6,778 nucleotides of DNA from Bacteroidales bacterium. Its GTDB lineage: Bacteria > Bacteroidota > Bacteroidia > Bacteroidales > P3. The first letter of the stretch is position 1. The number at the start of each line of letters is the position of its first letter. Below are positions 3,898 through 6,778 of the stretch, piece after piece. Below the pieces are notes generated by a model. The model worked only from the letters and a program-made list of their open reading frames with translations. It was not told the DNA's origin and searched no databases. The position numbers and the translations under genes are program-made. The DNA lies in NCBI GenBank assembly GCA_017632095.1, contig JAGBSA010000250.1:1-6778 (forward strand). Reading direction: 5' to 3'.

Positions 3898-6778
3898 ATG
3901 AAAAGCATAAAGGTGTTACTCTTTGTGCTTGTTGCTTTGTTTTTGCTTGTATATCTGCTTGTTGCGATTTTGAATAGTTCTCTTGTTCAGTCTTTTGCTG
4001 CGGCTAAGGCTTCGGAATATTTCTCTAAAGAATGGAAAACAAAGGTGTCAATTGGGGCTTTGGAGATTCGTCCTTTACTCACAGTTGCCTTGAAAGATGT
4101 TTACCTCGAAGATAGAAAAGGAAACGTCATAGCCGATGCAGATTATATTAGTGCAAGTTTGCGTTCTTTGTCTTTGCCTAATGAATTTGTGCTTTCAGAT
4201 GTTCATTTAAAGAATGTGGATTATGTTGTTGCAATAGAGGATAGTAAAATCAATCTTGCTTTTATCATAGATTACTTCAAGAGTGATAAACCTAAGAAAG
4301 ATAAACCCAAAGGGCCTCCTTTTACTTTGAGAGTTGGTCGTCTTAAAATGGAAAATGTGAATTTCCGTTTGGACTTGAACGATAATCCAAATCCTATTCC
4401 AGATTTTGGAGTAGCAACAAATCACATGCAATTTAATGATATAAATGCTGTAATCAAAGATATTACGGTTATATCAGACTCTATCAATGCGAATTTTCAA
4501 AGATTCTCAACAAGGGAACGCTCGGGACAGAATGTGAAAAACCTTAGTGGTAAATTTGTTGTGAGTCCTCGTGGAATTATTTGCAATAATATGCATTTGG
4601 AAACGGAGGATTCAGATCTTAGAATGCAGGCTAGCATCAATACAACTTCGTGGAAAACTTATTCTTACTTTCTTGACTCTGCTTATTGCAACCTTCTGAT
4701 TGCTAAAGGTAGCAAGGCTTCTGTTAAAGACGGAACTTATTGGGCGCCTATTTTGAAAGGCTTTGACCAAACTTTCAAAATATTTACTAAAATCGAGGGT
4801 ACGGTGGCTGATGCTAAGTGTGAGTTTATGGAATTGGAGACTAGTAAAACTAAGTTGAAATTAAACGGAACTATTTGTGGATTGCCGAATATAGATAATA
4901 CTGTTTTCAATGTGAAATTGCATGATTTGGAAAGTTCAGCTGAGGATTTTAATACGTTTATGTTTGGAGAACTGTTATCCTCTGTTAAACTGCCGGAAAT
5001 ATTACTTCCATTGGGCAGGGTGAAGATAAATGCCGATTTTGTAGGACTTATAGATAAGTTCGACGCAAAGGGACATATTGAGACAGAGTTAGGAGAGTTT
5101 GATTTAATTGCAAATTCTGATTATGCGGAACAAGAACGCACTTATTATGGTTGTACGTTAAAAAGTCCACAATTTGACTTAGGGACATTCTTGAATCAAA
5201 AGATGTTGGGTAAAACTTCGATTGATTTGATTGCAAGTACTATTCCTGCGGGATTAAACGAACTTTATGCAGAGGCAGAGGCTCAACTGAATGGCTTGAA
5301 TTTTAATGGTAACGATTACAATTCTGTATCCCTTGATGCCAAACTTGACAAGGGTAATATTGAGGCAATGTGTGATGTGTTTGATGATGCACTTGTGTTG
5401 AATCTAAACTGCAAAGGAAATATTACCGACAAACAATCAATTTTGCTATCGGCAGATGTATCTGAGGCAGATTTGGAAAAGATGAATTTCAATGTCTTTT
5501 CAACTCCTGGAACTGAAGTTTCGACAACTTTGTTTGCAAGTTTGAGAGATTTCGATTTGAACAAGATGAATGCTTTTGTTGATTTGCAGAATACTAAAAT
5601 CAAGAATCCAGAGAAAGAATACTTGTTGCAGTATTTGAATTTTAGAATGAAAAATGATAGTTTGGAAAATCAAATGTTGTTGAAGTCTGATTTGTTGGAT
5701 TTAACATTGAAAGGCGATTACAATATATTGGATTTAGTAAAAGAGATTACGGATATGGTTGAGGTGTATAAGCCAGATCTCTATTTATTATCGGATTCCA
5801 CTGCAATGAATCAAGGCAATGATACAATAGAACGTAGTTTGAATATTGCATCTTGTGTAGATTTTGAATTAGATGTAAAAGATATTAGTCCAATAGTTGA
5901 ATTGTTTGATTTGAACATGGATTTGCCTGATGGTTTAAGTCTTTTGGGTAAATTGAATCCTCAAGATATTTTCTCGGCAGAGCTATCGGCAGATTCGTTT
6001 ACTTTGAATGAAATGATATTCAAAGGAATTGGTTTGAGTTTATCAACAAAACAAGATAGGGTTTCTTTGTATGCAGGATTGGAGGACTTACAATTAACAG
6101 ATAGCTTTTCGATTGCATCTCCTAAAGTGAACTTAAATTTGATAGGAAATGACTTGAATTTGCTTGCAAGCTTTGGAAGTGGACAGCAAAATGATATTGG
6201 CGGAAGATTTAACGTGAAATCATATTTGACAAAAACAGGTTTGCAGGTTTCTTTAAGTGATTCCTATGTTTTATTATCCGGAGACAAGATAAGGTTTAAT
6301 GATAACCATTTGATAAATTACAGGAATGGTTGTCTGAGTCTTATGAATTTTGCATTGTTTAAAGACAAGGAGAATATAGTTATAAATGGTGATATGTCAG
6401 ATCGACAAGAGGATAGGCTAACTATTACTTTTAAGGATTTGAATATTGCAGACTTTAATCCGATTTTAGAGAAATTTGGTATTAATTTGCAAGGTGAGAT
6501 GAATGATCAAGTGGTTTTGCGTGGCGTATTCAAGGATATGACTCTCACATCGAACCTTTCTATAGATGATTTGGTGGTAAACGATGTCAAATTAGGAAAA
6601 GCAAAATTCGGATTAAACAATCTTCTGTCTCCAAATGAGTTTGCTGCAGATATAAGTATGAGTTATGTTTTGCCAAATTCAAATAAGGTCTTACCGCTTT
6701 CAATAAAAGGAAAGGTGAATCTCAAAGATGAGAAGAATAATCTTGATTTGAAAGTCAATATGCAGGATTTTGATATTA
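3898..6778 (+). CDS. tamB: TamB/AsmA-like translocation and assembly protein, 3' end outside window
   Basis: Open frame of 960 complete codons with no stop before the window end, so the C-terminus is missing. TamB proteins are anchored in the inner membrane by one N-terminal helix and span the periplasm as a long beta-sheet groove. They assist outer-membrane protein assembly and lipid transport with an Omp85-type partner (TamA, or TamL in Bacteroidota). Seen here: one hydrophobic segment at about residues 5-26 after two lysines, then TKVSIGALEIRPL (48-60) and ALKDVYLEDRKGNVIADADY (64-83), which is the usual opening of Bacteroidota TamB proteins. A Lys/Pro-rich linker follows (128-141), then DFGVATNHMQFNDINAVIKD (169-188). 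The rest is repetitive, alternating hydrophobic-polar beta-strand sequence rich in Leu, Asp and Asn, without catalytic motifs, as expected for the groove. The conserved C-terminal TamB domain (DUF490) should lie beyond the window; without it a generic AsmA-like protein remains possible. It diverges from pgk and has its own promoter. Confidence 0.87.
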   Translation, partial: MKSIKVLLFVLVALFLLVYLLVAILNSSLVQSFAAAKASEYFSKEWKTKVSIGALEIRPLLTVALKDVYLEDRKGNVIADADYISASLRSLSLPNEFVLSDVHLKNVDYVVAIEDSKINLAFIIDYFKSDKPKKDKPKGPPFTLRVGRLKMENVNFRLDLNDNPNPIPDFGVATNHMQFNDINAVIKDITVISDSINANFQRFSTRERSGQNVKNLSGKFVVSPRGIICNNMHLETEDSDLRMQASINTTSWKTYSYFLDSAYCNLLIAKGSKASVKDGTYWAPILKGFDQTFKIFTKIEGTVADAKCEFMELETSKTKLKLNGTICGLPNIDNTVFNVKLHDLESSAEDFNTFMFGELLSSVKLPEILLPLGRVKINADFVGLIDKFDAKGHIETELGEFDLIANSDYAEQERTYYGCTLKSPQFDLGTFLNQKMLGKTSIDLIASTIPAGLNELYAEAEAQLNGLNFNGNDYNSVSLDAKLDKGNIEAMCDVFDDALVLNLNCKGNITDKQSILLSADVSEADLEKMNFNVFSTPGTEVSTTLFASLRDFDLNKMNAFVDLQNTKIKNPEKEYLLQYLNFRMKNDSLENQMLLKSDLLDLTLKGDYNILDLVKEITDMVEVYKPDLYLLSDSTAMNQGNDTIERSLNIASCVDFELDVKDISPIVELFDLNMDLPDGLSLLGKLNPQDIFSAELSADSFTLNEMIFKGIGLSLSTKQDRVSLYAGLEDLQLTDSFSIASPKVNLNLIGNDLNLLASFGSGQQNDIGGRFNVKSYLTKTGLQVSLSDSYVLLSGDKIRFNDNHLINYRNGCLSLMNFALFKDKENIVINGDMSDRQEDRLTITFKDLNIADFNPILEKFGINLQGEMNDQVVLRGVFKDMTLTSNLSIDDLVVNDVKLGKAKFGLNNLLSPNEFAADISMSYVLPNSNKVLPLSIKGKVNLKDEKNNLDLKVNMQDFDI

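Noticed and set aside
3663..3908. 81-codon minus-strand frame from inside tamB across the intergenic region
   Set aside because: It overlaps the tamB start and promoter, runs through the inverted repeat, has no recognisable domain, and its composition (Phe/Thr/Leu-rich, then Lys/Arg-rich) looks like translated A/T-rich non-coding DNA. I saw no credible ribosome site.
5316..5603. 95-codon minus-strand frame inside the tamB region (similar ones at 4207-4431 and 5048-5236)
   Set aside because: The plus-strand frame is open throughout and reads as a coherent TamB-like protein; the Ser/Leu-rich antisense products are expected shadows.

Overview
The window looks like core chromosome of a low-GC Bacteroidota bacterium, most likely of the order Bacteroidales. 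Three things point there. The large plus-strand gene has the N-terminal sequence style of Bacteroidota TamB proteins. The candidate promoters match the Bacteroidota pattern TTTG-N19-21-TAnnTTTG. Shine-Dalgarno sequences are mostly weak, with A/T-rich leaders. No sequence search was possible, so the taxon is an inference.

Layout: two transcription units diverge from a 339-base intergenic region (3559-3897). The leftward unit (minus strand, 3558 down to 27) holds four tightly packed genes: pgk (phosphoglycerate kinase), a YdfG-like NADP(H)-dependent short-chain dehydrogenase, meaB (the GTPase chaperone of methylmalonyl-CoA mutase) and a small lipoprotein with a META/HslJ domain. The gaps are 17, 4 and 16 bases, so one operon is likely. 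The rightward unit (plus strand, from 3898) is a very long open frame that runs off the window end after 960 codons without a stop. It is the N-terminal and central part of a TamB/AsmA-like envelope assembly protein.

The intergenic region holds a good Bacteroidota-type promoter for tamB (TTTG, 20-base spacer, TAGATTTG), a weaker candidate -7 box for pgk, and an imperfect 27-bp inverted repeat that lies upstream of both promoters and has no assigned role.

How the genes fit together: pgk is central glycolysis. meaB serves the succinate/propionate branch, through methylmalonyl-CoA, that many Bacteroidales use as a fermentation route. The dehydrogenase probably reduces or oxidises small 3-hydroxy acids or related carbonyls. 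The leftward cluster is therefore mostly central carbon metabolism with an envelope lipoprotein at its end, and the rightward gene is envelope biogenesis. I see no mobile element, CRISPR array, RNA gene or defence-like system, and no convincing new biological system. The most unexplained items are the intergenic inverted repeat and the NKAE form of the MeaB guanine-specificity motif.
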